NCBI GenBank assembly: GCA_038049695.1
Contig: CP142457.1
Coordinates: 30,221,501 to 30,285,500 of the forward strand
Length of the DNA stretch: 64,000 nucleotides
Source of the DNA: Cinnamomum chago
Taxonomy: Eukaryota > Streptophyta > Magnoliopsida > Laurales > Lauraceae
Reading direction: 5' to 3'
Below are positions 48,101 to 59,900 of the stretch, in pieces. A model generated the notes under the pieces. It searched no databases. It was not told the origin of the DNA and was given only the letters and a program-made list of their open reading frames with translations. The position numbers and the translations under genes are program-made. Position 1 is the first letter of the stretch. Each line of letters starts with the position of its first letter.

Positions 48101-49047
48101 AACCCCTGCAACGAATTACATATGTGATTAGTTGCCCCGGAGTCCACATACCAAGATTCTGAAGTATCAGTTGCAAAACTAACTTCAGAAACAAGTGACT
48201 CAATCATACCTGAGGTATTCTTCTTAGATAGATAATCTGGACAATTCCTTTTCCAATATCCTGTCATACCACAATGGAAACACTTTCCTTTTGTCTCTGA
48301 CCCCTTAGCTTTGCCAACACCACCATTAGGACCATTCTCCACCTTAGGACCCTTCGGAATTGATTTCTTCCTGCCTTTCCGCCCTTTGCCTTTCGGTTTG
48401 GACTTGGCAAATGACTTTTCTGTCATCAGGGCAGTTGGCTTTTTCATCATAATCCCTTCAGTCACCACCAGCTGGCTTGAAAGCTCAGCTAGAGTCAAAT
48501 TCATCTTATTCATATTATAATTGGCCTTGAAATTGTTGAATGACTCTGGTAGTGACTCAAGGATTATGTCAATCTGCGATTCTACATAAATCGCAGCCCC
48601 CAGTACATCTAACTCATTCAATGAGTCCATCATTTACAACATGTGGTCCTGTACTAGTGTGCCTTCAGCCATCTCGGTGCTTATAAGCACCCTCATAGCA
48701 ACCTGTCTCGCAGGCTTGCCCTGTTCCGCAAATATCTCCTTTAAGATTGATATAATATCATATGCAGTCTTATAGGATTAATGTTGGTGTTGCAAAACAC
48801 TAGATATGGATGCCTGTATGTAATATCTGGTCATCTCATCGTCTTTGGCCCATTTGGTGTAAAGTTCCTTTTCTTCCTGTGATGCTTCCGGCACTGGCTC
48901 ATCAAGGGGGGGTTTGGTAAGGACATATTTATATCATGAAGCTGTCAGGACTATATCCAGGTTTCGTTTCCAGTCTACATAGTTGGATCCCACTAACTTA
49001 TTCTGGTTGAGGATGGTCGCAAGTGGATTGAAAGTATTTGAATTCAT
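45181..49047 (-). pseudogene. Element C copia gag-pol, multiply disabled
   Basis: The ATG at 49047 opens a UBN2-type gag. A zinc knuckle lies near 48280-48240 but reads CFHCGMTGYWKRNC, with Tyr at the expected His. Protease motif WYVDSGATNH follows (about 48150), then the GAG-pre-integrase motif (LWHLRLGH, CESCLEGEMTKRPF; about 47735-47600) and integrase core (47560-46950). RT carries YVDD at about 46085-46070. The RNase H end with HVQRKYH leads to a stop at 45181. Stops occur near 48936, 48778, 48634, 47457, 46447 and 45503, with a frameshift near 46745. Some 20 codons between RT and the RNase H tail are missing near 45500. The tract is typical of a Tork/TAR-like copia element; the lineage call is tentative. 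Confidence 0.92.
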
Positions 49048-50683
49048 GCTGGAAATATTGTAGCACATAACCATACATTCAATTAATGAATTTAAATGAC
49101 ATTAGGGTTTAGTATTCTACCAAATTTATGTGGCAATCCTCATAACCACTAAATTCATAATACATCGGAATCCCAATCTCCGGGGTATGCCTCCTTGGGG
49201 AGTGCAAATACTACCTAGATTGGTTCGGATCAAAGTTGGTCAAAATTAGGATTAAGACTAACTATCCATGATCCCCTTCATTCATTATTATCTAGGTATC
49301 TCATACCAAATAATGAATGACTCCCGATTAGCTTCGGTTTCTAAAATAAATGAGGCAAATCCATGCGGATACTACATCATTATTTTAGTTAAGTGTGACC
49401 CACCAACTAACATTGCACCACAACCGTTGTGAGCTGCTCCTCCTTGGGGGGTGGGCCCCCGCCCCGTCTCACCAACACTATCCATAGGAGATCCATATCT
49501 AGTAACCAGACAAGTAAAAGCCCTCCATGGGGAACGGCCATTCTCAAGATGGTGCGAGGCTAATACTTTCCTTACAATGGACCTATGGTGGAAAACCATG
49601 GAAATTTCTAAATATAAATGCCCCGCTCCAACTTAATATTTTATAATTGAGGATTTCTTTGTAAGGTATTAAGGCCCACATATATATATATATATATGAA
49701 CATCAAATCATCTTATGATATGATCAAAGATTGGTTCCAAGTCAAGTTATTTTTACGAAAGTCCAGTTTCTTAAATTAGTGTTACCAATGTGTCCATCTC
49801 ATGGGTCATCAACACTAATTAGAACTCTTTCCAAAAATTAATTTGATTTGACCAATTTTAGTAACTTGCTATGTTTGGATCAGATTTGGAAACATTCTAA
49901 ATTAAGCATGCATCCATAAATAGAAAGTACTAAAATTAGAAACCAGTCATCTCCTCCACATGGCCCTAGCGGAATAAACTTCTTGGACTTCTAGACCTTC
50001 CAAAACTTTGGAATTCCTCAAACTCTTTGGGCAACTCCAAAACTCTTTTGGTAATCTTCAAGCTCTTTGATTAGGAGTCCAACATCGCTTTCCTTCTTCG
50101 TCTCGGACATCACCAGAATTTACAAATTTAGAAAAATTACATAAATTCCTATGTCTCGATTATGAGACTTACATGGTTATCTAAACATGGAAATAAAAAA
50201 GGCTATAGGGAAATTCATCATGCCTTGCCCTTTCACGGGAAACCAAGGAAACCATGATGCCTTTTACACTTAGCCTTAAATAAACCAATAACCATAAATA
50301 GAAAGCAAAAGACATGTGGGCCATATGATGAGGACATAATCATCTGCAAGTTAGTATCTCATACAACCATACAAATCACAAAAATAGGCTTCCAAATAAT
50401 GCTGGAAAAATAGGATGTAAGAGAAGACCCGAAACTGAAAAATTCAATTTCTGCAACCTGCTGTACAGTGTCCTCGGTCGACCGGCCAGAGAGCTCGGTC
50501 GACCGAACTGACGGAAACCTGCAACTTGAACCTTTTGTGACTATCCAAACATGAATCTACTATCAAACCAAGTAAATTCATCAAAACTGATCCTTACATA
50601 GCCCCCCTTGCTCTATCTTCTTCGCATCTCATGCAAAGATTAGAACAAGCTTACTGATCTAACATGATTAGAGATGAGGTATG
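49048..50683 (-). other. Element C 5' leader
   Basis: Non-coding interval between primer site and gag start. It contains a (TA)n run at 49680-49697 and one GGTCGACC pair with 21-bp spacing at 50476-50504. I see no gene; short ORFs are incidental. Confidence 0.7.
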
Positions 50684-50695
50684 GCGTTGATACCA
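50684..50695 (-). other. Primer-binding site of element C
   Basis: The - strand reads TGGTATCAACGC two bases after the LTR. It differs slightly from TGGTATCAGAGC, the standard match to initiator methionine tRNA used by copia elements. Confidence 0.85.
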
Positions 50696-50697
50696 AT

Positions 50698-52442
50698 TGT
50701 TGGAAGTAGGTGAGCCATTCAGACAGGTTTCAAAAACTTTTGACCCACTTGATGCAGGGGTCAACTATCTAGAAGGCAACAAAACCCAATCCAGGATGCA
50801 ATCCCTCAAACTCACAAATCATGTACAGCAACATAACCTATCTAGAAGATAGAAAATAGCACATAAACATGCAACCACGAAATCTACAACATACAAGGAT
50901 GTAGATTATACCTTTGGAGCTTTGTAGTGCTCTAATGGAGAAGTTGATATCTTTCTTTGATGATGAACACCTTCACTAATCAAATCAGAATCTCCAACAC
51001 CTTTTGATCTTCCACGCTATGACCCGTATCAGATTCTGTTTTCTCAAGAAGATGGTGGAATCTCCAAGAGAAAACAACTAGAAACTCTAGGGCAAACCAG
51101 AAAAGAAACTAGAAGAGAACTAGAAGAGGGAGAGAGAGAAATGTGTGCAACTCTTGCACAATGTGGGCTGGGCGTGAATCTTAATAATGGGATAAGTGTT
51201 GGGCGTCCAAACCTCCTCTCTCTCTCTCTCTCTTTATATAGATTCAAGTAACCTCCTCTTTTACTAATTGAAATAGAAGTCTTACATCCACAATAATTAG
51301 TAACTCTCTTCTTTCTAATTAAAATAGAAGTCTCACTTCCATTAATAATTAGTAACTTACTATTACCACTATTAGAAGTCTTACTTCAAATAGAAATAGT
51401 AACCTTCCAATTCCTTCCTATTAGAGTTCAAGTAGAGTTAGTATCTTTCTAATAACTTGGGCTAGCGTGGGGACCACTAGGGATTCCATAAAAAGCTGGC
51501 TCCAACTGGGACACACGAGCCCACATCTCATGTGCAATCCGAGCCCACAGTTAATTGCAAATAACACCACTATATAAATGCAATTGCACTCCAGTCTTAG
51601 GAATATATTACAATGAAGACCCTAAACTTCCACAGTACCGCAAGTAGGCCCCTCCATCTATATACATGGATCAATTGGACATGTCCACCAAAATAGATCC
51701 ATATCTAATTATCCTTTAGTCCCAACTTATTATAGTGATCATTTGGTACCGCTCCATTTAACTCTTAATTGGAATGGGTGCGCACTTACCAATGATAAAT
51801 CCATTAATTGGCACAAGGGGATATTAAAGATAGATTTCATCTTGACCATTGAATATTCCCACAACTCTACTACCACGTACCCAAATCACCGAGGTGTTGA
51901 CCTACAATTGGCCTCATTCATTGGTGACTCAAAGTAAATGAATAGATAGAAACTTGAGTTCATTAATGTCTCAAGATTATAAGCCTATTGCTAGGGAATT
52001 ATGAGAGCAGACCTTAAAGGTAAAGACAGTGTATATATAAGGTGCTTCTCATGGTCCTTCAATACATCCAATGTACCAGCACCATGATCCAAAATCTTAC
52101 ATTCTGATGATCGAGACAAATCACACTATCTCATAGTGATCAAAGTGTTGCAACCTTGTCAAATGAGATGCCCAATCTCATTACTGGTTGTGAAGATATT
52201 TAAGTATAAGATTTGCAATACATGTCTCCTGTATGTGGATCTCATCCATACACGTGTATTACATCTAGTATACTTGTGGACTCCGATTCATCTCATGAAA
52301 TTATGTCATTCGTCTTGATTATGTGCAAGTATATAATTAAATATCATTCATCTCATGAAAAGAAAGCATGATTGTATTGATAAATAAAGAAATTAATCAA
52401 TTATTACATCATATACTTGGTATTGAGACCATAAAACTAACA
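50698..52442 (-). repeat. Element C 5' LTR (1745 bp)
   Basis: Partner of 43422-45165, with a shorter (CT)n run and a 10-12-bp insertion near 51010. TATATAAAG is at 51240-51232 on the - strand. Confidence 0.94.
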
Positions 52443-52447
52443 CAATA

Positions 52448-52732
52448 AAGGCGCGTCATCTTATTATTCCGTTTTTCTGAAAGTTAAATAATAGATGAAA
52501 AGAAAATATCCATGGGACTATTATCAACAGAAGCATTTACATGAGAAACTGGAATTGAGAAAATAAGCTACACATTCAGTTTAAAGAATAAAATGAAATC
52601 CATACAATATTTAATATAAAAAAATCAGGCCCCATTGGATGGAATATCCATATCATTTGTGACGTTAAAAAGTGCATCAAAATTTAACTCCAGAATGCCG
52701 ACAAAAAAATAGGTGTATCTAATGATCTAGAT
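52448..52732 (-). other. Probable 3' untranslated region of the ALA gene
   Basis: Bases between the flippase stop codon and the copia insertion, AT-rich with no other gene. The original sequence continues beyond the element at 43416 and below. The true polyadenylation site is not identified. Confidence 0.45.
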
Positions 52733-55700
52733 TCAGAAAAATGGACTGTTTGTTACTGATTTTTGAACCCACTGCTTCTTATGGTGTAACTGCTCCTTCC
52801 AATACCGGATTTTTGCATCCACCTGTGCTGAAAATCCGACATGGGTGTTCTTCTTGGAGTTCATCTGCTCTCTTGACCACATGAAACTGTCTGTGACATC
52901 TTTCTTGCAGTATTTGATTTCTTGGATCAAATGATCGTCCATTGGATAGAACAACCTTTGGATGGCAATGTGCACAAAGTATGGAAGAAGAGAAACAACC
53001 ACTATAAGTGTAGTCAACCAATACATTGGTGTGGGAGCAAGAGCTTCTGAAAGGAGGTGAAATCCCCCCTGAGAATGCTCTGGCGGGAGTTCACCATATA
53101 TGAGTAAGAATACATACCACAAGAAGATACTACCCCATATGAAAAGATGTTGTATCCAAGTGAAGTGGCTGATCATGAGAGCAATCTGAGAGTTGACAGC
53201 CCAAATGAGACAAGTATCCATAGTACCTCCAAGATGAGCAATATCTGCCACCTTTCCGTCGGCTTTGAAAGCAAAAGGTGATGAAAGGTAGACACTTAAA
53301 ATAAAGATGGCAAAAGAAGAATACACCCCATTCATAATCCAACCAATGATGCACATCAAACTGAAGTAGATATTTCTTTGTCCTTGTTGATAAAGTGCTG
53401 GGAACTGTTCAAATAAAAGAAATTCATAAAATAAGTTGGCAGCACTTAATATTGTGAACTTACAAATCTAGAACATAATCATTAATAGAATCCCCAAGTA
53501 TCAGAAGAGGACAACTTTTTTCTTTCTTTCCTATTGTGTTTGTGTGTGCTCACTTGTGGGTGGGTAGGTGGATGGGGTGGAGAGGGGGGCAACACCTGTA
53601 GCATATAATAAGACCCATCTCGAGTTGAATTCAATTGCTTGAGGTTTCCATATATGATGCATGGATGTTTATAACAGCCCTGCAAGCCCAACAGTAATGT
53701 AAACGTGGGACCCCTATATCAATGATCCAGGAAAAGATCCTAGCCACCTAATTATTGATTCAACAATTCAAGAATACAGCAATAGTCCAATATGAAGCCA
53801 TAAGAACGTAAGAGCTAGATCTTCTAGTTTAGGAAAAATTGAGAATCCACCATCTATGGTGGGAGCAAAACACATCAATGATACAGGCACAAAAAACTTG
53901 GGCCCACTTGTAAGAAAATTGTATCTCTTCAAAGTCCAAATTATAAAGGTGACACCCTGGAGTCCCACATTGACTATAGAGAGGAAAGTGACTGAAATTA
54001 TATGTAGATATTATACCCTAACTATGAGGCCTTTTGGTGGGTTGAAACCTACTAGAAATAAAACCATGAGGCTCATGGGCCAAAGCGAACAATATCATGC
54101 ATGCATGTGGAGTGGAGTGTTACAAATGGGATCAAAGATGACTTTCGACTAGTTCGAGTGTGAGTCCCTGCCGTGGTCCCACATCGACTATAGAAAGGAA
54201 AGTGATTGTGATTATATGTAGAGCTTACACCCTTACATTGCATGAGGCCTTACAAAATCGTGAGGCCCATGGGCAAAATCGGACAATATCATGCATGCTT
54301 ATGGGGTGCTACATTGACTTGATGAGTACTAAATGCTGAAGCCATTATTGATATTGTGTACTTTTTAATGTTAAATGAAAGGGCTCCATCTACATCTGCT
54401 GCTTCTTTTCTAATAGCCAATCTTCACACCCTTGGATTTAGGAATAGATCATTCATTAGTGAGAGGTGTTCTTGGCAAACAAACAAATGGAGTGAATGAT
54501 CAAATTGTTAGACTGTATGTAACCAATCCAACGGATGATGTGAATAAATTCGTTTATTATCTTAATTGATTTATAATTTCATGCTTCATTCATGACATGA
54601 ATGGGACTTTATTTTATGATTGCACATGATTAATACAAAATGACAAGATTGTTCATGAGATGAATAGAAGCCCTTAAATATATTAAATGTGATCCAGGTG
54701 TGTGAATAAGATTCACATGCAGGACACATAGATCACAACTCTTATACTTGAAGTTTGTTTCACAACCAGTGATGTGATTGGGCATCTCATCTGAAAAAGA
54801 ATGTAGAACTGCAATTGCTATGATACAGTGTGGTTTGTCTCGACCATCAGAGTGAAAAACTTGGATTGTTGTACTAGTACATTGGATGTACTGAAGGACC
54901 ATGAGTAGGACCTTCAGTCAAATATTGTCTTTGATCTAGGAAAGTTCATATAATTCTCAAGCAATAAGCTCCCAATCCTGATAGAGTAATGGACTCAAGT
55001 TTTTTGCTATACATTTACTTTAACTCACCAATGAGTGAGGCCAATTGTAGGTCAACACCTCGGTATCTTGGGTAGGTGGTAGTGGCATTGTGGGAATATT
55101 TATTCTTAAGATGAAATCTGTCCTCTAAAAGAGTAATATCCCCTTGTGCTGATTAATGGAATTTATCGTCGGTAAGTGTGCACCCGTCTTGATTAAGAGT
55201 TAATCGAATGGTATCGATGATCAGTACCATTAATTGGATCACAAGGATAATAAGAGGTGGATCTAATTTGCTTGAACAATTTAATTCCAATAGATCCATG
55301 GATATAATTGATGGAGGGGCCCACTTGCGGTAATTGGAAAGTCTAGGGTCTTCTTGTACATATTCCTAGTACTAGAGTGTAATTCCATTTATTTAGTGGA
55401 GTTATTTTCAATTAACTGTGGATCTGGAACTTGCATGAGATATGGGTCCTAGATGTTTCAGTTGGAGCCGGATCTAAGGAATCCCTAGTGGTCCCCATGC
55501 TAACCCTAAGGAAGAGAAAGTTATATTCAAATTGGAACTCATAAGGAAAGGAGGAGTATGACACATAAAAGAATTAGAAGTGAGACTTCTAAATATAGCA
55601 GGAGAAGAATTTCTCAAAAACTATAAATAGGAGAGCCAGGGCTGGACGTCCCACACTCTTGCAGGCCCAATAGAGGAATCCAACCCCTCCCTCTCTCCTT

Positions 55701-56967
55701 CTCTTCTCTCCTCCGGTTTCCCACTAGAGTGCCTAGGTTTTCTTCTCAATTGAGATCCCACCATTCTCTTTGAGAAGTTCTCTACGAAAGGGTCATAGCG
55801 TGGAAGAACACAAGGACCAGGAGATCAAATCTGCGAAAGGGTTTTGCTGAATCAAAACATCAACTTCTCAATTTGAGCACAACTGAGCTCCTCAAGTATA
55901 GATCTGTAACTAATTATTTTGGTAGATCTTACTGATTGTGAATGCTTGTTTAAATCCATGGTTCAAAATAGCGGCCTCTACGTAGCGTAGCGCCCGCATT
56001 ATCGGCCGTAGCGGTCAAGGCCGCTACGTTATTTTGAAAATAGTAGCGCTACGGTTTAAAAGCTAATAGAGCCAAGTAATTTTAGTTTTAAACACTGTTT
56101 TTCCTATTTCTTCTCCTCAATAGTCTTTTCTAAAGTTATCTCTACCCTTATATGGTTTCAAATCACGAAAGAAATACAACATTATTTGCTATACAAGATT
56201 CAAAAAAATTTGACCATTTAAAAAATTCACACCGTTACACCGCTACGTAGCGTTTTGGCCACTGGCCGCTATGTCTACTGCAACCGCTATTTTGATCCTT
56301 GTTTAGATCTGTGTTTTGTTGATAGTTCTTTGATCTTAATGCATGAGATAATGGTTTTAGATCTTGGGATTGGGTTCTTGCCTTTTGGGTGTTTGATCCC
56401 TACATTAAGTGGGTCAAAGGTTTTGAAAACCCATCTAGAAGGCTCACCTACTTCCAAGACAAATGACATGATTTAATATCCATCACCCATGAATTAGGAT
56501 ATGACTTGATGCATTTGCAAGCAGCATGGAGACGCAAGCCGATGGGTACGAAGTTAAATAAATCTTTTACCTTAAGGCATACATTGGATGAAACGTCCTG
56601 CTCAAAAACTCCCATGGATATAACTGGCAACGATGTCAGCATAACATTGAACAATACCATATACCAGCTATCATACAGAAGGTCCTCAGAGAAACTTGAG
56701 TATAATTGGTAGTAAAACAGCGTAAGACCTAATGTTATGTTCTTGTATACAAAATATAGAATCTGCACAAAAAGAAGTAACGGGCATCTCCATTATTAGA
56801 AACTCACGGACACTACCTGGAAACATTATTAAGTGTGGCTTTCGGAAATTTAAAAGAACAAACTTCACCATCTTCGCAATTCTCTTGTAGCACCAATGCC
56901 CATGTACTATAAGCAGACGCTCCAAAAAGCGGAACTGCGGCAGTGAAAAGTCACTTTCCATGACTGC
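52733..56967 (-). CDS. Phospholipid-transporting P4-ATPase (flippase), last three exons
   Basis: Three exons with canonical sites and intact frame: 56967-56869 (33 codons), 56762-56571 (64 codons) and 53404-52733 (223 codons plus stop). The first encodes the segment before membrane helix 5 ([15 protein letters not shown]). The second carries helices 5-6 and GVFEQDVSS. The last has FPALYQQG, then helices 7-10 ([33 protein letters not shown]) and a charged cytosolic tail with [16 protein letters not shown]4-ATPases flip aminophospholipids to the cytosolic leaflet with ALIS/CDC50 partners. The tail resembles the ALA4-ALA7 group of Arabidopsis more than ALA8-ALA12. ATP-binding and phosphorylation exons lie upstream of the window end or in sequence I cannot recognise, so the visible part is about a fifth of the protein. 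No disabling change is seen. Confidence 0.88.
53955..54310 (+). repeat. Diverged direct repeat pair (about 150 bp each)
   Basis: gtcccacattgactataga at about 53961 and gtcccacatcgactatagaa at about 54176 start two related segments that both run through ggacaatatcatgcatgc-like ends. Origin not identified. Confidence 0.6.
54505..56459 (+). mobile_element. Solo LTR related to element C, in the ALA intron
   Basis: Starts TGTTAGACTG and ends cacctacttccaaga, aligning with the reversed element C LTR (TGTTAG...TTCCAACA) over its length with large divergence. Shared pieces include ccaatgagtgaggccaattg versus the C LTR, and ggggcccacttgcgg. It is flanked by CAAAT (54500-54504 and 56460-56464). No internal region is present. 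It lies opposite to the host gene and carries a nested MITE. Confidence 0.82.
55957..56298. mobile_element. MITE with terminal inverted repeats, inside the solo LTR
   Basis: The ends read GGTTCAAAATAGCGG and CCGCTATTTTGATCC, inverted repeats with one mismatch. Flanks TTGTTTAAATC (55946-55956) and TTGTTTAGATC (56299-56309) look like a duplication of 9-11 bp, fitting a Mutator-type origin. The interior is rich in CTACGTAG and GTAGCG palindromes and has no ORF. Confidence 0.7.
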
Positions 56968-59900
56968 CTGCAAGTGGTGCCACCCAAAAAAAATTTCTTA
57001 ATGTTTTCTTTGAATGTGAAGGGACAATTCTAAAGAGGATGCAAAGTACTAAACAAATATTGCAAGTGTTATGGATTGATCATAGGAGTTAGCCATAAGT
57101 TTACAAAGTCACTTTACAATTGGACCATAATTATAAGGAGATTCTTAATAAAATTAATCACAATAGTAGAAAATACAAAATAAAATAGCAACATCACACA
57201 GTTTGAATTTCACTTTTTTAATTTCAATTTCAATTTCACACAGTTAGAGTTTCTATTAATCAAACCGGATAAACCAAAAAATACAACAAAGGATCTAACC
57301 CCGACCCCCAATTTCCTAACACTGCTAAAGAGACCAGTTATACCTAAGTATAAAGCGTCTTGCAGTGCAGTAGTGAAACAAGAGAAGAAAATTGACTCAA
57401 ATGGCCACAACCTGAGCATGAACAAAAACCCCACAGCCCGGGCACAAGCCAAATGACCAAATCATAAGGACCATAGTTCACTTTCACTGCTTGGAAAAAT
57501 AAAATAGTAGAATTTTGCAATGTCATACAATTCCCTACCAATTCTTGAAATTTATTTACAAAACAAAATCACAGAAAGGTGAATCTAGAAGAACCAAAAC
57601 GAATATAGATGTATTTATTTCCGCTTCATGTATTGTGTCCTTTGCAACAAGCATAACTTGGTATGGTCGAGATAGACACGGATTAGGACAGCTGGCATGG
57701 GACTCATATGGACCAGCATGGGATTAGAGGACAAATGCGAGACCCGACCAAAAAACTGTTTAGGAACTCTTTCTTTGTCATATTTCTTTTTCGAGTTTAA
57801 ACTTTGAAGTAAAAGGAACAAGCCCTAGGATGGTACCCAAATCTAAAGATTTATACTCTTCCATAAAGATAATGAAAATTATAGGCAGTATTAGTATGGT
57901 GGTGAGTGGTGCAAGATTGATAATCAATGCTACAAAAAGTCTGATAATTTTAGGTCTTATATCCATTGGGTTCCCCTAATTATCTAACAATAAGTAGAGA
58001 TTATTGTAATGATGATGACAATAGGTTTAAGCAAGCTTGAAACTCAATGCGGCTTGCCCTCAGCTCTCAGTTAATATCGTAGTTTGTGATTTGATGTTTA
58101 ATATTAATATGAGGTGTTAAGTTAATTAGTTATCATGTATTGGTAACTAAACGATTCTCCCATTAGCTATAATAAGTTATGAACATGACCCCAACATTAA
58201 AAGAATCTAAACAACTCTATACGTGATGGGAACATCAACCCTAATTCTAGCAGCTCTTTCAAGATCTATAACAAAGGCGTACGGTTGCAGATCATGCTGC
58301 TCTATGGATGGATGACGCGTATCTCGACTTTTATTGCTGACATTTTGTGATTCAGCCGTTGGATTACCATCCTGATGACATCTAACTGCTGGATCTCATT
58401 TTATCTAACTTTTGATGGACGGAAGGCCCCATGTGCATAATCATCTTGAAGGCTCCACACCAGGAAGTTCCACATGGGAGGAAATAAAAGGGTCACGTGA
58501 AGTCAGGAGGGGCCCAAGGCAATTTAAATGAAAACTAGAAGAGAAGGCCCATGTGATGCATGCCATAGGGTTAGGGATTGTGTGGAAGTTCCGAAGTATG
58601 ATGGCGGTGCCAAAGCACATGTCCGTAAACACATCAAATGCGTCTCCACATAGACTTCAACATGAGGAAGCACCTCACCGAGGGAAGAAAACCCACGATA
58701 ATTATTATTCCAATACTCAGTTTGATATTTCCATCTCTTACATTGCATATAAATAGGAAGACAAACTTGGTAGCTAAAAACCCTAATCAAACTAGGAAAT
58801 AAAAAAACTTAGGAAATAAGGAACCTAATCCTAATGGCAATTACAAATCTGCTAACTAATATTAGGAAAACAGATAAATATAAAAAAAAAATTAACTAAA
58901 CTATCTTGGGCAGGACCACTCGTGGGCCCATTACCATTATTTAAAAGAAATAATAAAAAATGGACATCAACATAAAGAAATAATAAAGAGGGGTCTTCAA
59001 CTTAAAACCACAAACAGATTGTGTGCATATTCCTCTTGTCCATGAATCCCAATCCCGAGACTTCTCCACCTTTTTTTTTGTATTTTTATTTCTATTTAAT
59101 TAGTGATGATATCATCACTCTTTGGGGTTTCCTGTTTAAAATATATTATCATGTTCTCCTCTTCGATCTGGGTGTTATGATGCTATGATGGAATGAAAAA
59201 CCCCTCTTGAGTTCTCCATGAGTCTCTACTGTCGTGCTCACGGGATCTTTGGTAATATTTCCGGATTAGAGTTTGGAGAGGGCCCAAGACAAGCATTCTT
59301 GTTATCTTCCTCTATTTTTCTTCTCGCATTTGATTTTGCACTGGAGCTTTAGATCTACATCATCTTCCCCATTAGTCAGCCCTAAACTATCAGATCTAGA
59401 AGTTTCTTGCTACCCCCAAGCCAAGATCCAACCTCTAGATTTGTAGATCTGAACCACCAGCACTTAGATCTACATCATCCTCTCAAAATCGAAAGTTAAA
59501 CATCCAAACCATAACTACAATCCTCACAAAACCCAAACCCAACGATTCAAATCATACCTATAATCCTCCCAAAACCCAGACCTAATCATCCAAACCAATA
59601 CTATAATCCAAATTTAACCATTCCACTAACCCAAAACAATGCCAAATCGCGCTTCATAAAAAACTTAATCAAACTGACCTGGATGAACACTAAGTGGGCC
59701 CCACCAGATGCAGCTGAACCCCTTGTGGGTCCCAGTTGACCCAGCCAAATTTGACCCCACCTATTTTATTCGAGTTCTTCATTGTTTCCACTTCATTGAC
59801 TAGAAGTTAATTAAAATCCCTAAATCTAAAAATCAGTCTGAAACTTTATAATGCTGTGGGCGATTTATTTCAAATCTGAATTTTGTTCATTAAGACTGTA

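Larger units (their letters stand above)
43422..52442 (-). mobile_element. Element C: complete Ty1/copia retrotransposon, 9021 bp, inactive
   Basis: Flanked by a perfect CAATA duplication (43417-43421 and 52443-52447). The 5' LTR is 50698-52442 and the 3' LTR 43422-45165. On the - strand the LTR runs TGTTAG...TTCCAACA. A primer site, polypurine tract and copia order gag-protease-integrase-RT-RNase H lie between. By eye the LTRs differ at about 45 positions in 1.74 kb, so C looks older than B. Gag-pol has many stops and a frameshift. Confidence 0.96.
53405..56570 (-). other. Penultimate-to-last intron of the ALA gene (3166 bp) with transposon insertions
   Basis: GTAAAA donor after 56571 and TTGAACAG acceptor before 53404. 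It holds a diverged repeat pair (53955-54310), the solo LTR 54505-56459 and a MITE. Without the solo LTR and one duplication copy the intron would be about 1.2 kb. Confidence 0.8.

Noticed and set aside
57210-57966. Hydrophobic ORFs as missing ALA exons
   Set aside because: No match to flippase motifs and no fitting splice sites.
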